Shown: positions 33,391 to 41,934 of the stretch, piece after piece
Position numbering within the stretch: position 1 is the stretch's first letter
Layout: each line of letters starts with the position of its first letter
Assembly: GCA_902779645.1 (NCBI GenBank)
Contig: CACZCH010000003.1
Span: 83,841 to 147,840, forward strand
Length of the DNA stretch: 64,000 bases
Direction of reading: 5' to 3'
Source of the DNA: an uncultured bacterium
GTDB taxonomy: Bacteria > Cyanobacteriota > Vampirovibrionia > Gastranaerophilales > Gastranaerophilaceae
The notes under the pieces: model-generated
Databases searched by the model: none
Told to the model about the DNA's origin: nothing
What the model saw: only the letters and a program-made list of their open reading frames with translations
Position numbers and translations under genes: made by a program

Positions 33391-35232
33391 TTAGAGTCCC
33401 AAAGAGGGTGCAATGCTTATAAATGTTCTTACTAAATCTGCATCCCATTGAGTTCCTGCACCTTCTTCAAGAATAGAAACAGCCTTTTCTATATTCATAC
33501 CTTTTCTGTAAGGACGGTCACTGGTAAGAGCATGGTATGTATCAGCAATTGCGACAATCTTAGCTGCAAGTGGTATATTGCCATTAGAAAGTCCTTCAGG
33601 ATATCCTTTTCCGTCAATTCTTTCATGGTGATATTTAACAATCGGTATCAAGTCTCTTAGTGATGCATTTGGCATAAGTACTTTTTCCGCACCAATTGTC
33701 GGGTGTTGTTTCATAATTATCCATTCTTCATCAGATAGCGGCCCTTCTTTTTGAAGAACTCTTTCAGGTATGCCGATTTTACCGACATCGTGAAGAAGTG
33801 CGCCTAATCTGATACGTTCAATTTCATCTTCAGGAAGGTTAATTGCTCTTGCCAAAGCTTCAGAATACCTTGAAACGCAAGTTGAGTGGTCTTTTGTATA
33901 AGGGTCTTTAGCATCGATTGCACTGGCTAGAGAAGATGCAATTTCAAAAATTCTGTTACTTGGAATTTCAGCGTGGTCTAAGTTAAACTTAGCCAAAAGT
34001 TCATCTTCAAAGTTAACACCCAGCTGTGCGTGACGTTTACCTAATACTTCTGCATAAGATTTTAGAGCAACATCATCCCAGAAGTTGAAGTCTGCAGAAC
34101 TTATAATTGCAGACATGCCGTCTTTGTATCCTCTTGCTTTTGAGATATACATAGCTTGTTCTGCTAATATTAACAATTTTTCTTTATCATCAGCGCATTG
34201 GGGATATGATGAAATACCGACAGAAACCTTAACCGGTCCTACATCATCAATATAGAAACAGGAAAGGGCATAAGTTAAATATTCTGCAACATATTTTGCC
34301 TGTTCAACATTTGTATTAGGAAGTATTATAGCTAGTTCATCACCGCCGTAACGAGCTGCAATGTCACCTTCTCTGACGTTTTTGCGTATATTTCCCGCAA
34401 CAAGCTTAATTACTTCGTCTCCTTTAGCGTGCCCCATATCTCTGTTAATTTTGGTAATATTACAAATATCAAGCATAATTACAGATAAATTTTGTTTAGA
34501 GGTTTTAGCCCTTGAGATTTCGTCAGCTAAAAGCTCTTGGAAACATCTGTGGTTATAGAGCAACGTCAAGTTGTCCGTATTAACAAATTTATCGCTGGTT
34601 TCAATTAATTCATTGTTATGAGATATAAGTGCAACGTAATTTGCAAGCAAAGTATAAAGCTGGACATTCTGTCTTGCATAATTATCGGCAATAATAAGCA
34701 CGCCAATACATTTGTTTACTGAAATTAATGGCAGAATAGCAATTGGATTATTTTTAAAATATGCAATTTTTAAAAATGATACATCATCTTTAAACATCAG
34801 TTGTTGAGTTTTAAATACTTCTATAATCGGGTTGTCTGCATCCTTCATGAAAACTTTTGTTGTATAGAAGTTGCCTAATTTATCTTGTAGTCTCAGATTT
34901 ATACAATTAGATTTTTCTTTGTATAAACCAATTGCACAGAATCCTGAGTCAATATTTTGAAGAATAATACTATATAGGTCTGAATAAAATTTATAAATGT
35001 TATCAATCGGATATAGCTTAATAACCTCGTCAAGAACGGTTTTATAATCCAGTGTTTTTCCTTTTTCTGTTGAATAAGATTTGTTTTTCGGATTTGTAAG
35101 GAAATTGTTACAATTACTGTGCGTCAAGGAGTTAACCTTGGAAACAAGGTTATTTGCTGATATTGGCGAAGTTACGCCTCCATTGTTGGTTTTATAGATA
35201 TTTATATCAGTTAAAAACTTTTCGTTGTTCAC
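33391..35232 (-). CDS. GAF-GGDEF-HD-GYP cyclic-di-GMP signalling protein, 613 aa
   Basis: A GTG start (35232) follows AAGGTGA. A GAF-like region (about 75-205) precedes a GGDEF domain (about 220-375) with signature GGDEL in ARYGGDELAIILP. Its first metal-site region is LDICNITKIN rather than the usual DIDHFK, so cyclase activity is uncertain. An HD-GYP domain follows (about 430-600), with LLHDVGKIGIP and HHERIDGKGYPEG intact, so phosphodiesterase activity is likely. There are no membrane helices, so it is a soluble sensor. The net effect is probably c-di-GMP degradation, inferred from motif integrity. Confidence 0.92.
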   Translation of the reverse strand: MNNEKFLTDINIYKTNNGGVTSPISANNLVSKVNSLTHSNCNNFLTNPKNKSYSTEKGKTLDYKTVLDEVIKLYPIDNIYKFYSDLYSIILQNIDSGFCAIGLYKEKSNCINLRLQDKLGNFYTTKVFMKDADNPIIEVFKTQQLMFKDDVSFLKIAYFKNNPIAILPLISVNKCIGVLIIADNYARQNVQLYTLLANYVALISHNNELIETSDKFVNTDNLTLLYNHRCFQELLADEISRAKTSKQNLSVIMLDICNITKINRDMGHAKGDEVIKLVAGNIRKNVREGDIAARYGGDELAIILPNTNVEQAKYVAEYLTYALSCFYIDDVGPVKVSVGISSYPQCADDKEKLLILAEQAMYISKARGYKDGMSAIISSADFNFWDDVALKSYAEVLGKRHAQLGVNFEDELLAKFNLDHAEIPSNRIFEIASSLASAIDAKDPYTKDHSTCVSRYSEALARAINLPEDEIERIRLGALLHDVGKIGIPERVLQKEGPLSDEEWIIMKQHPTIGAEKVLMPNASLRDLIPIVKYHHERIDGKGYPEGLSNGNIPLAAKIVAIADTYHALTSDRPYRKGMNIEKAVSILEEGAGTQWDADLVRTFISIAPSLGL

Positions 35233-35425
35233 TTATTCACCTTCACACTACTACAATATAAAAACAAAACAATTTTTGAAATTGACTATTTGTAACAAAA
35301 AATTTACATTTCTTTTCTTCATTTTCCCTATTAATTACATGCTAACATTTTTTCAGCTTTTTTCTACCCCAAAACACAAGTATTTTTACAAATGTTTATA
35401 ATTTGTGTAAGATATACACCAATTT

Positions 35426-36655
35426 TTATAAAGATATTAGTAGATCAAAAACTCCTTCAGCGTAGGTGGGATGTGCAAAACACATCTTTTGGATGTCCGA
35501 TACTTTTACATTATTTTGAATAGCTGTTAACAGAATATGTATTAAGCTTGAAGCTTCCTTTGAAACAATATGTGCTCCATAGATTTTATCATCTTTAGTA
35601 ATAAGTTTTATAAAACCGTCTGTACAATTATCGCACCATGCTTTTCCTAGAGCTGTAATCGGAAGCACGCTTTTCTTATACGTTTCGTCTGTGTCTTGTT
35701 CTCTGAGCCCGACCCATGCGATTTCAGGTTCACCGTATATAACGGACGGTACAAGATTTTTATTAAAAGGAATACCTAGAGCTTTTGCTTTTGCCTGATG
35801 AATTGCATAGTGTGCAAGTTGAATCTCTCCGCAAGCATCTCCAAGAACCGATTCACATTCGCATGTCGGGCAAACAGGAATTCTTCCGGCTGCAACAAGA
35901 ATTTTTTCTGCTGTAATAGTATTTTGACTTTTTAATGTTATATTTTGACCTTCTATTTTTTCTATGCTGTCATTCAAAAAGAATTTGATTTTCTTTTGTT
36001 TAAAAATACGTTCAATTCTTTTGGAAACCTCTATATCAGCAAGCGGAATAAGGTGTTCCGCCATCTCAGTTAAGGTTACTTCTACCCCAAAGTTTGACAG
36101 AATTCTTGCCCACTCAACTCCGATTGCTCCGGAACCAACTATAAGTATTGATTTTGGGAGTTCTTCCAGATTAAGAATATCATCAGAGCTGAGAATAAAT
36201 TCTCCGTCAAATTCAAGTCCCTTAATTTCTTTCGGCTTTGAACCTGTTGCAAGAATAATGTTTTTAACACTGTATTCTTCATCTTTCGCAATTACAGTAT
36301 TTTTATCTTTCACACAAGCTTCTGCGTGTATAATTTTTACACCACTGTTTTTAACAGCAAGTTCTAACGATTTTCGGATTTTTTCTACTGTTTGGTTTTT
36401 ATTATCAATTATTTTAGAAAAATCAAATGTAATATTATCCGCATATATTCCGTATGAGGACATATTTTTCATTTGTGAATAAACATCAGATGCGTGTAAA
36501 AAGGATTTAGTAGGTATACATCCTTTATTCAAACAAGTTCCGCCCATTTTATCCTTTTCGAATAAAACAACAGTTTTACCCTGACGTGCAAGCATCATGC
36601 CGACAGTATAACCAGCAGGACCTCCGCCTATAATCCCGTAATCAAAATTTTCCAT
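35426..36655 (-). CDS. Lipoamide-dehydrogenase-like flavoprotein with internal deletion, 409 aa
   Basis: The ATG at 36655 has GGAGGAG upstream; a longer frame to 36706 is a poor start. FAD-binding GIIGGGPAGYTVG, redox-active disulfide GGTCLNKGCIP (C41, C46), NAD-binding IVGSGAIGVEWA and the C-terminal FAHPTYAE of the dimer domain are all present. Between AAGRIP (258-260) and LGDACG (271) only about 10 residues remain where relatives have about 45. The lost part normally leads into the second FAD-contacting segment; a CPTCEC motif (262-267) sits at the junction. No 2-oxoacid dehydrogenase genes are nearby, so the substrate is unknown. Confidence 0.85.
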   Translation of the reverse strand: MENFDYGIIGGGPAGYTVGMMLARQGKTVVLFEKDKMGGTCLNKGCIPTKSFLHASDVYSQMKNMSSYGIYADNITFDFSKIIDNKNQTVEKIRKSLELAVKNSGVKIIHAEACVKDKNTVIAKDEEYSVKNIILATGSKPKEIKGLEFDGEFILSSDDILNLEELPKSILIVGSGAIGVEWARILSNFGVEVTLTEMAEHLIPLADIEVSKRIERIFKQKKIKFFLNDSIEKIEGQNITLKSQNTITAEKILVAAGRIPVCPTCECESVLGDACGEIQLAHYAIHQAKAKALGIPFNKNLVPSVIYGEPEIAWVGLREQDTDETYKKSVLPITALGKAWCDNCTDGFIKLITKDDKIYGAHIVSKEASSLIHILLTAIQNNVKVSDIQKMCFAHPTYAEGVFDLLISL

Positions 36656-36814
36656 AAACTCCTCCGATAAATAGATTATAACATAAAGTATGCAGTAGAA
36701 AAGCATATCAGTCTTAAAAATTACGCTGTATGTAAAGATTTATTTATAAGAAGAAACTAATTTATTTCTTTGATATATTAGAATTATGATAGAACATATA
36801 GAGGAGAAATTGAT

Positions 36815-37774
36815 ATGATAATGCTTGCGGTTGGTTTATTGTTAAGTATGGTTTTATGTTTGCTTTTTGGTGTACCTTATATAGATTTTTTAAAGAAAAA
36901 AACAATAGGACAATATGTTCTAGATTTGGCGCCGGAAGCTCACGCTAAAAAACAAGGTACACCAACAACGGGCGGTGTTTTTATAATCTCGGCAATTATC
37001 CTTGCATCAATTATTACACTCTATATGGCTGAACAGATGGGGAATTCTGCTTGGATAGTGCTTATAACATTAGGCTTTATGGGATTAGCAGGGCTTCAAG
37101 ATGATTATTTGAAAATCAAAGGAAAAGAAAACAAAGGCTTAAGCCCGAGAGGAAAGCTTGTAAGACAAATTTTAATTGCTCTTATTCCTACTATATACGC
37201 AATACAACATTACGGGACAGTTATAACTCTTGGTTCAAAAAGCTTTGACGTCGGTTTTTTCTATCCTGTATTAGCGGTTTTTATAATAACAGGAGCTTCT
37301 AATGCTTATAATCTTACAGATGGTTTGGATGGACTGGCTGCATCAACAGGCATTCCAGCTTTTTTGGCATGCGGAGTTTTGGCTTTTGTAAGCGGACATA
37401 CTGATATAGCTATAATATCTGCAACAGTTGTTGGTGCTTTGATTGGTTTTTTAAGATACAATAAACCGAAAGCTCAAGTATTTATGGGGGATACAGGTTC
37501 TCTTGCTTTAGGCGGATTGTTAGGCACATTATCTGTTATGGGAAGATTTGAACTTCTGCTTGCAATATTCGGCGGAGTGTTTGTTATGGAAACTTTGTCA
37601 GTTATTATTCAGGTTACAAGTTATAAACTTACAGGCAAAAGAGTTTTCAAAATGTCGCCTATTCACCATCATTTTGAGCTATGCGGACATAGCGAATTGA
37701 GGATTGTAAAAGAGTTTGCTATTGTATCTTTAATTCTGTCTATAATTGCAATCGGGCTGTATTTCTTTATCTAA
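36815..37774 (+). CDS. mraY: Phospho-N-acetylmuramoyl-pentapeptide transferase
   Basis: A 319-residue polytopic enzyme with about 10 hydrophobic segments. The active-site motifs are GLAGLQDDYLK (Asp pair), AYNLTDGLDGLA, FMGDTGSLALGG and SPIHHHFELCG. It makes lipid I on the cytoplasmic face of the membrane. AGAGGAG precedes the ATG. It is not in a dcw cluster here; the next gene is rdgB. Length and motifs are normal. Confidence 0.96.
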   Translation: MIMLAVGLLLSMVLCLLFGVPYIDFLKKKTIGQYVLDLAPEAHAKKQGTPTTGGVFIISAIILASIITLYMAEQMGNSAWIVLITLGFMGLAGLQDDYLKIKGKENKGLSPRGKLVRQILIALIPTIYAIQHYGTVITLGSKSFDVGFFYPVLAVFIITGASNAYNLTDGLDGLAASTGIPAFLACGVLAFVSGHTDIAIISATVVGALIGFLRYNKPKAQVFMGDTGSLALGGLLGTLSVMGRFELLLAIFGGVFVMETLSVIIQVTSYKLTGKRVFKMSPIHHHFELCGHSELRIVKEFAIVSLILSIIAIGLYFFI

Positions 37775-37785
37775 ATTAAAGAAAC

Positions 37786-37822
37786 CCCTCTTTAGCAAAA
37801 TAAATAAAGCCTGCTAAAGAAG
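37786..37822. other. Inverted repeat after mraY
   Basis: CCCTCTTTAGCA and TGCTAAAGAAGGG can pair with one bulge around an AT-rich loop. There is no T-run, so it is not a canonical terminator; the 150-bp mraY-rdgB gap otherwise shows nothing. Confidence 0.45.
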
Positions 37823-37925
37823 GGAGGATTGAGCGATGAGGATTCTTTATTATGATAAAGCTATTCCGCTGATACCACATTAAACTTTAGTACTATCGAT
37901 ATAAATAAATAAAAAGGTATAAAAT

Positions 37926-38501
37926 ATGAAAATAGTTTTGGCATCATCAAATAAACATAAGGTTCAAGAGATAAATGATATTGTGAAATCATTAAATTTA
38001 CCTCTTGAATTTATACTTCCGCCAGAAGGTTTTGATCCGATAGAGAATGGAGAAACTTTTGAAGAAAACTCTTATATAAAAGCAAAAGAAGCTTGGAAAC
38101 TTTCTAAAACATGGACGTTGGCGGATGATTCAGGATTATGTATCGATGCACTCGGGGGAAAACCGGGAATACATTCGGCAAGATATGCTGAAACTCCGGC
38201 TCTAAGAATTGAAAGAGTTTTAAACGAGCTTGAGGGTGTTCAAAACAGAAAGGCTCATTTCACTTGTGTAATGACACTTATTAATCCGCAAGGCGAAGTA
38301 GAATACAAATATATGGGAATTTGCGAAGGATCTATTATTGAAGAAACACGAGGAACAAACGGATTCGGATATGACCCGATTTTCTTGGTAAAAGGTGATA
38401 CAAGAACTATGGCAGAATTAAGTAAAGAAGAAAAAAATCGAGTTTCTCATCGTTCTATCGCTCTAAGACACATTCTTAGTTATTTACAGCAGTTGATTTA
38501 A
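37926..38501 (+). CDS. rdgB: dITP/XTP pyrophosphatase (RdgB/HAM1)
   Basis: A 191-residue NTP pyrophosphatase. It starts IVLASSNKHKVQEINDI and contains TFEENSYIKAKEAW, TLADDSGLCIDALGGKPGIHSARYA and TNGFGYDPIFLV, followed by SHRSIALR; all are HAM1 signatures. It hydrolyses non-canonical purine triphosphates such as dITP and XTP, protecting nucleic acids. It starts after a 150-bp gap; AAAAAGGTATAAAAT precedes the ATG. Confidence 0.96.
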   Translation: MKIVLASSNKHKVQEINDIVKSLNLPLEFILPPEGFDPIENGETFEENSYIKAKEAWKLSKTWTLADDSGLCIDALGGKPGIHSARYAETPALRIERVLNELEGVQNRKAHFTCVMTLINPQGEVEYKYMGICEGSIIEETRGTNGFGYDPIFLVKGDTRTMAELSKEEKNRVSHRSIALRHILSYLQQLI

Positions 38502-38545
38502 TAAAGGAATATTAATTTTTGTAGTGTTTAAAAAAGGAGGAATTT

Positions 38546-38890
38546 ATGCCTTATATTGAAGCAAAATTGAGTATTAAAATAGATGAAAAACAAAAAGACG
38601 ATATACAAAAAAAGCTTACAGATGCGGTTTCTGCCGCTTTCTCAAAACCAAAATCTTATATTATGACAAATATTGAGGATTCAAAATATTTGTATATGGG
38701 CGGGCAAAAAGCAGAAAAAGGAGCTTATATAATTATTCGTTCGCTTGGTTCTGTTTCAAAAGCTTCATGTCAAAATGCAACAAATGAAATATGCAAAATG
38801 CTTTCTAATGATTACGGATTAAACGGTTCAAATATTTATATAACCTACCATCCGGTTGAGTTCTGGGGTTGGAACGGAAGTATGTTTTAA
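38546..38890 (+). CDS. Macrophage migration inhibitory factor (MIF)-like protein, 114 aa
   Basis: AAAGGAGGAA precedes the ATG. The protein begins MPYIEAKLSI with Pro2, the catalytic base in MIF tautomerases once Met is removed. Lys34 in SKPKSYIM is at the place of the MIF active-site Lys, and the C-terminal GWNGSMF corresponds to GWNNSTF of animal MIF. Length equals the MIF norm of 114-115, and members form trimers with keto-enol tautomerase activity. Bacterial MIF homologues are known in cyanobacteria. There is no signal peptide. The physiological role here is unknown; host interaction is a speculation only. Confidence 0.9.
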   Translation: MPYIEAKLSIKIDEKQKDDIQKKLTDAVSAAFSKPKSYIMTNIEDSKYLYMGGQKAEKGAYIIIRSLGSVSKASCQNATNEICKMLSNDYGLNGSNIYITYHPVEFWGWNGSMF

Positions 38891-38935
38891 TATCTCTCAC
38901 TTATATACGTGAGTGCAAAAGTTCTTGTAATATGG

Positions 38936-38941
38936 TATAAT
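38936..38941 (+). promoter_or_regulatory. Extended -10 promoter of the glycosyltransferase gene
   Basis: TATAAT with preceding TGG (TGGTATAAT at 38933-38941); the -35 area shows only a weak GTGCAA. It lies about 40 bp before the start codon. Confidence 0.45.
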
Positions 38942-38981
38942 TACAAAGGTTAATAGTGTTATATTAGGAGCTTTGAAAAGT

Positions 38982-40319
38982 ATGAATTATATATATGGAT
39001 TTATTGATGCCTTAATTGTTGCAGGTATTGTTTACCTAATGTTTTCGCCATTACAGCCGAGTGTACAGCAAATAACTGCGATAATTGTTATATCTATTCT
39101 GTTAACAATAGGCTTACTTAGTGCAAAAGGAATATATTCAAAAACAGGTTATAAGCTGAAAGACTACTGTACAATTTTTGAAGGAGTTGCAGTATCATTT
39201 GTGATTATGTCGATTATGGCTTTTATTCTGGGTACGGAAGCTATGGTTGTCATACTTCTGGTATTCAGCGCTATGCTAATTTTCTTAGCTTTTACGTTGT
39301 TTCGAATTATTGCTTGGTTTATTTGCAAGGTATGCAATAAGACAAAAAATGTCTTAATCGTAGGTGCAGGTCAGGACGGAAAGCTTATTGCAGAGGAGAT
39401 TAAACAAAGACCGGAACTTAAGCTTAATGTAGTCGGATTTTTAGATGACAACATGAATAATATTGAAGACGAGGATTCTTCTATAAACATTCTAGGGCTT
39501 ACATGTGACTCGGAAGCTGTTATAAAAGATAACAATGTAAAAATCGTAATTGTTGCAGTTAAATCACGTATGGATTCAGATATTCTGACCGACTTAGTTA
39601 AAGGTATTCCTCTGGGTGTAAAAGTATGGAGAATGTACAGATTTTACGAAAAAATCACACACAAATACCTTGTTTCAAAAATGTCGGTAAACTGGCTTTT
39701 TTACGACTGTGTAAGAAGAAAAGCCCTCATTTATGCATCACTTAAGCGTTTCTGTGATGTAATATCATCTATTGCAATTTTAATCTTAACTTTACCGCTT
39801 TCCATAATTGCAGCAATAGGAATTAAGCTTTCAGATTTAGGTCCTATATTCTTTACACAAACAAGAATGGGTAAATTTGGGAAGCCTTTTAAGATGATTA
39901 AATTCAGAATTATGTACCAAGACAAAATTGCAGATGATTTTGATGATGATGTGAATGAGATTACATCAGACGACCAGAGAATGATTCCTTTCTGTAAAAT
40001 CTTAAGAAAATTCCATATAGATGAACTTCCTCAGATGATTAACGTACTTAGAGGTGACATGAGTATAGTCGGCCCGCGCCCCGTCAGAGAAGAAGTTTAC
40101 TACGAAAATAAGGAAAGTATTCCTTTCTGGGAATGCAGAAACTGGGTTCGTCCCGGTTGGTGCGGCTGGCAGCAGCTTAAGGTAAACGAACCGACTCCTG
40201 AACAAAGAGTAGGATATGATTTATACTATATTAAACACCAAAATTTACTTTGGGAAATTGCTATATTTATTGAGTTCATCGGTAAAGTAATTATAGGAAA
40301 AGCCCGCGGGAGTAAATAG
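38982..40319 (+). CDS. Polyprenyl-phosphate sugar-1-phosphate transferase (WcaJ/EpsE type)
   Basis: A 445-residue protein. Four N-terminal membrane helices (about 1-115) lead to a Rossmann-like region (VLIVGAGQDGKLIAEEI, about 125-230). Then a membrane-associated hairpin (about 260-290) and the bacterial sugar transferase domain follow: DLGPIFFTQTRMGKFGKPFKMIKFR, LRKFHIDELPQMINVLRGDMSIVGPRPVR. Enzymes of this type start repeat-unit synthesis of exopolysaccharides on undecaprenyl phosphate. An in-frame TTG at 38973 overlaps the AGGAG site, so the ATG at 38982 is preferred. The common KFRTM motif reads KFRIM. Followed by a terminator. Confidence 0.92.
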   Translation: MNYIYGFIDALIVAGIVYLMFSPLQPSVQQITAIIVISILLTIGLLSAKGIYSKTGYKLKDYCTIFEGVAVSFVIMSIMAFILGTEAMVVILLVFSAMLIFLAFTLFRIIAWFICKVCNKTKNVLIVGAGQDGKLIAEEIKQRPELKLNVVGFLDDNMNNIEDEDSSINILGLTCDSEAVIKDNNVKIVIVAVKSRMDSDILTDLVKGIPLGVKVWRMYRFYEKITHKYLVSKMSVNWLFYDCVRRKALIYASLKRFCDVISSIAILILTLPLSIIAAIGIKLSDLGPIFFTQTRMGKFGKPFKMIKFRIMYQDKIADDFDDDVNEITSDDQRMIPFCKILRKFHIDELPQMINVLRGDMSIVGPRPVREEVYYENKESIPFWECRNWVRPGWCGWQQLKVNEPTPEQRVGYDLYYIKHQNLLWEIAIFIEFIGKVIIGKARGSK

Positions 40320-40344
40320 GTGGTATCTAAGTTTAATATTACAA

Positions 40345-40378
40345 AAATGCGGTTTTGATTTTTATCAAAACCGCATTT
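40345..40378. terminator. Bidirectional terminator (GCGGTTTTGAT stem)
   Basis: A perfect 15-bp stem, AAATGCGGTTTTGAT with its complement, and a T-rich loop. It lies between the converging glycosyltransferase and purA genes. A related GGCGGTTTTGACA stem lies at 46094-46122. Confidence 0.8.
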
Positions 40379-40398
40379 AAGTGTTATTCTTGTTATTT

Positions 40399-41676
40399 TT
40401 AATCAACAAAAATTGTCTGTTCTCTATCCGGTCCTACGCTTATTATACCGATAGGTGCCCCAATTAAATCTTCTACTTTAGATATATATTTTTTTGCATT
40501 TTCAGGCAAATCTTCATATTTTCTTATGTCGCTTAATGAAGTTTTCCACCCCGGCATGGTTTCATAAATAGGTTCCAAATATTTATGAATAAATACATCC
40601 GTCGGGTATGAAGTATAAACCTTATCATTTCTGCAATCTTTGTAAGCTACGCAAATTTTTATTTCATCAAAAGAATCAAATACATCTATCTTAGTTAGCG
40701 CAACTTTTGTAATTCCGCCAACAAGAACAGCATATTTCATAATAACTGAGTCAAACCAACCGCACCTTCTCGGTCTTCCTGTTGTTACGCCGAATTCGTG
40801 TCCGATATCTTGAATTTTTTTACCTGTTTCATCCGTAAGCTCTGTTACGAAAGGCCCTTCTCCGACACGCGTTACATAAGCTTTTGTAACACCGACAACT
40901 TCTTGAATCATAGCCGGGCCGTATCCGCTTCCGGTAGCAGCTCCGCCTCCGATTGGATTTGAACTTGTTACAAATGGGTATGTTCCGTAGTCTATATCAA
41001 GCATAACTCCTTGAGCTCCTTCGAAAAGGACTGTTCTGTCTTTGTATCTGTTTAATAAATCCTGCCAGTCGAAAGCAACGTAAGGTCTAAACAGATCTGC
41101 ATACTTTTCGCAAAGCGAGATTATGCAATTCTTTGTATATGGTTCAAGACCATATACTTTTTCCAATTGTTTATTTTTTATCGGTAAAATCATATCAAGT
41201 TTTTCCGATAGTGCTTCATAAGAGTACAAATCTTGAATCTTTAGCCCGATTCTTTGCATTTTATCAGTATAAGTAGGTCCTATCCCTCTTTTTGTTGTAC
41301 CAATTTTGCCCTTACCGGCATTAGCTTCGCTCCAACCGTCAACCTCAATGTGATACGGCATTGTGATAGAAGCTAGCGGTGATATTTTAAGGTTTTTAAA
41401 ATTAACTCCTTGAGCTTTTAATTCATTAAACTCTTTTTCAAAAGATTCAGGGTGTATAACTGTACCTGCACCGATGAAACAAATTGTTTTGTCATACAAA
41501 ATGCCTGACGGAATCAAGTGAAATTTATATGTCTGACCGTTTGCAACAACTGTATGACCTGCATTACAACCACCTTGGTATCTTATTATTAAATCAGCTT
41601 TTTCTGCTAATAAATCAGTTATTTTAGCCTTACCTTCATCACCCCATTGTGCACCAATAACGACTGTATTTTTCAT
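40399..41676 (-). CDS. purA: Adenylosuccinate synthetase
   Basis: A 425-residue GTPase-like enzyme. The GTP loop is IGAQWGDEGKAKITD (the common GDEGKGK has Ala in place of the second Gly). GGCNAGHTVV, IGTTKRGIGPTYTDK, EGAQGVMLDIDYGTYPFVTSSN, TTGRPRRCGWFD and the C-terminal SVGPDRE are standard. It joins IMP and aspartate in AMP synthesis. AAGGAGTG precedes the ATG. A terminator at 41703-41721 separates it from the upstream small gene, suggesting its own promoter in the short gap or read-through. Confidence 0.96.
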   Translation of the reverse strand: MKNTVVIGAQWGDEGKAKITDLLAEKADLIIRYQGGCNAGHTVVANGQTYKFHLIPSGILYDKTICFIGAGTVIHPESFEKEFNELKAQGVNFKNLKISPLASITMPYHIEVDGWSEANAGKGKIGTTKRGIGPTYTDKMQRIGLKIQDLYSYEALSEKLDMILPIKNKQLEKVYGLEPYTKNCIISLCEKYADLFRPYVAFDWQDLLNRYKDRTVLFEGAQGVMLDIDYGTYPFVTSSNPIGGGAATGSGYGPAMIQEVVGVTKAYVTRVGEGPFVTELTDETGKKIQDIGHEFGVTTGRPRRCGWFDSVIMKYAVLVGGITKVALTKIDVFDSFDEIKICVAYKDCRNDKVYTSYPTDVFIHKYLEPIYETMPGWKTSLSDIRKYEDLPENAKKYISKVEDLIGAPIGIISVGPDREQTIFVD

Positions 41677-41702
41677 TTTAATTCACTCCTTAAAATTTAA
41701 AA

Positions 41703-41721
41703 GACCGGTATAAAACCGGTC
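41703..41721 (-). terminator. Terminator upstream of purA
   Basis: GACCGGT/ACCGGTC stem with a 5-nt loop; on the minus strand it is followed by TTTTAAATTTT. It lies just after the 64-residue gene and would end the NfnA-like/small gene transcript. Confidence 0.7.
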
Positions 41722-41729
41722 CTATAAAA

Positions 41730-41924
41730 CTATTGTTGAGCTTGTTTTGCAGCTCTTTGTTTTGCCTGTACGTCAAGCATCGAATTATGTGCCATCATAT
41801 ATACAGAACAAATTTTATAATTCTTTAAATACCAAGCACAGTTCTCTTGCATACATACAATTTCTACTTGTGAGCCAACGCTCATTAGCGGACATAAAGG
41901 TATTGCTTTTTCATCTGATGCCAT
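41730..41924 (-). CDS. Small cysteine-containing protein, 64 aa
   Basis: ATG at 41924 with TAGGAGAT upstream, 10 bp after the end of the NfnA-like gene on the same strand. The sequence has four Cys in the pattern CPLMSVGSQVEIVC, QENCAWYL and KICSVYM, a spacing compatible with a small metal-binding fold. Short proteins with a CPL...CxxxxCAWW...C pattern are widespread among anaerobes and cyanobacterial relatives, but their function is unknown to me. The C-terminal tail is Ala/Gln-rich. Confidence 0.75.
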   Translation of the reverse strand: MASDEKAIPLCPLMSVGSQVEIVCMQENCAWYLKNYKICSVYMMAHNSMLDVQAKQRAAKQAQQ

Positions 41925-41934
41925 CTTATATCTC

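Noticed and set aside
35820..35900. Frameshift as explanation for the shortened flavoprotein
   Set aside because: The single frame is uninterrupted and homologous sequence stands on both sides, so an in-frame deletion fits better.
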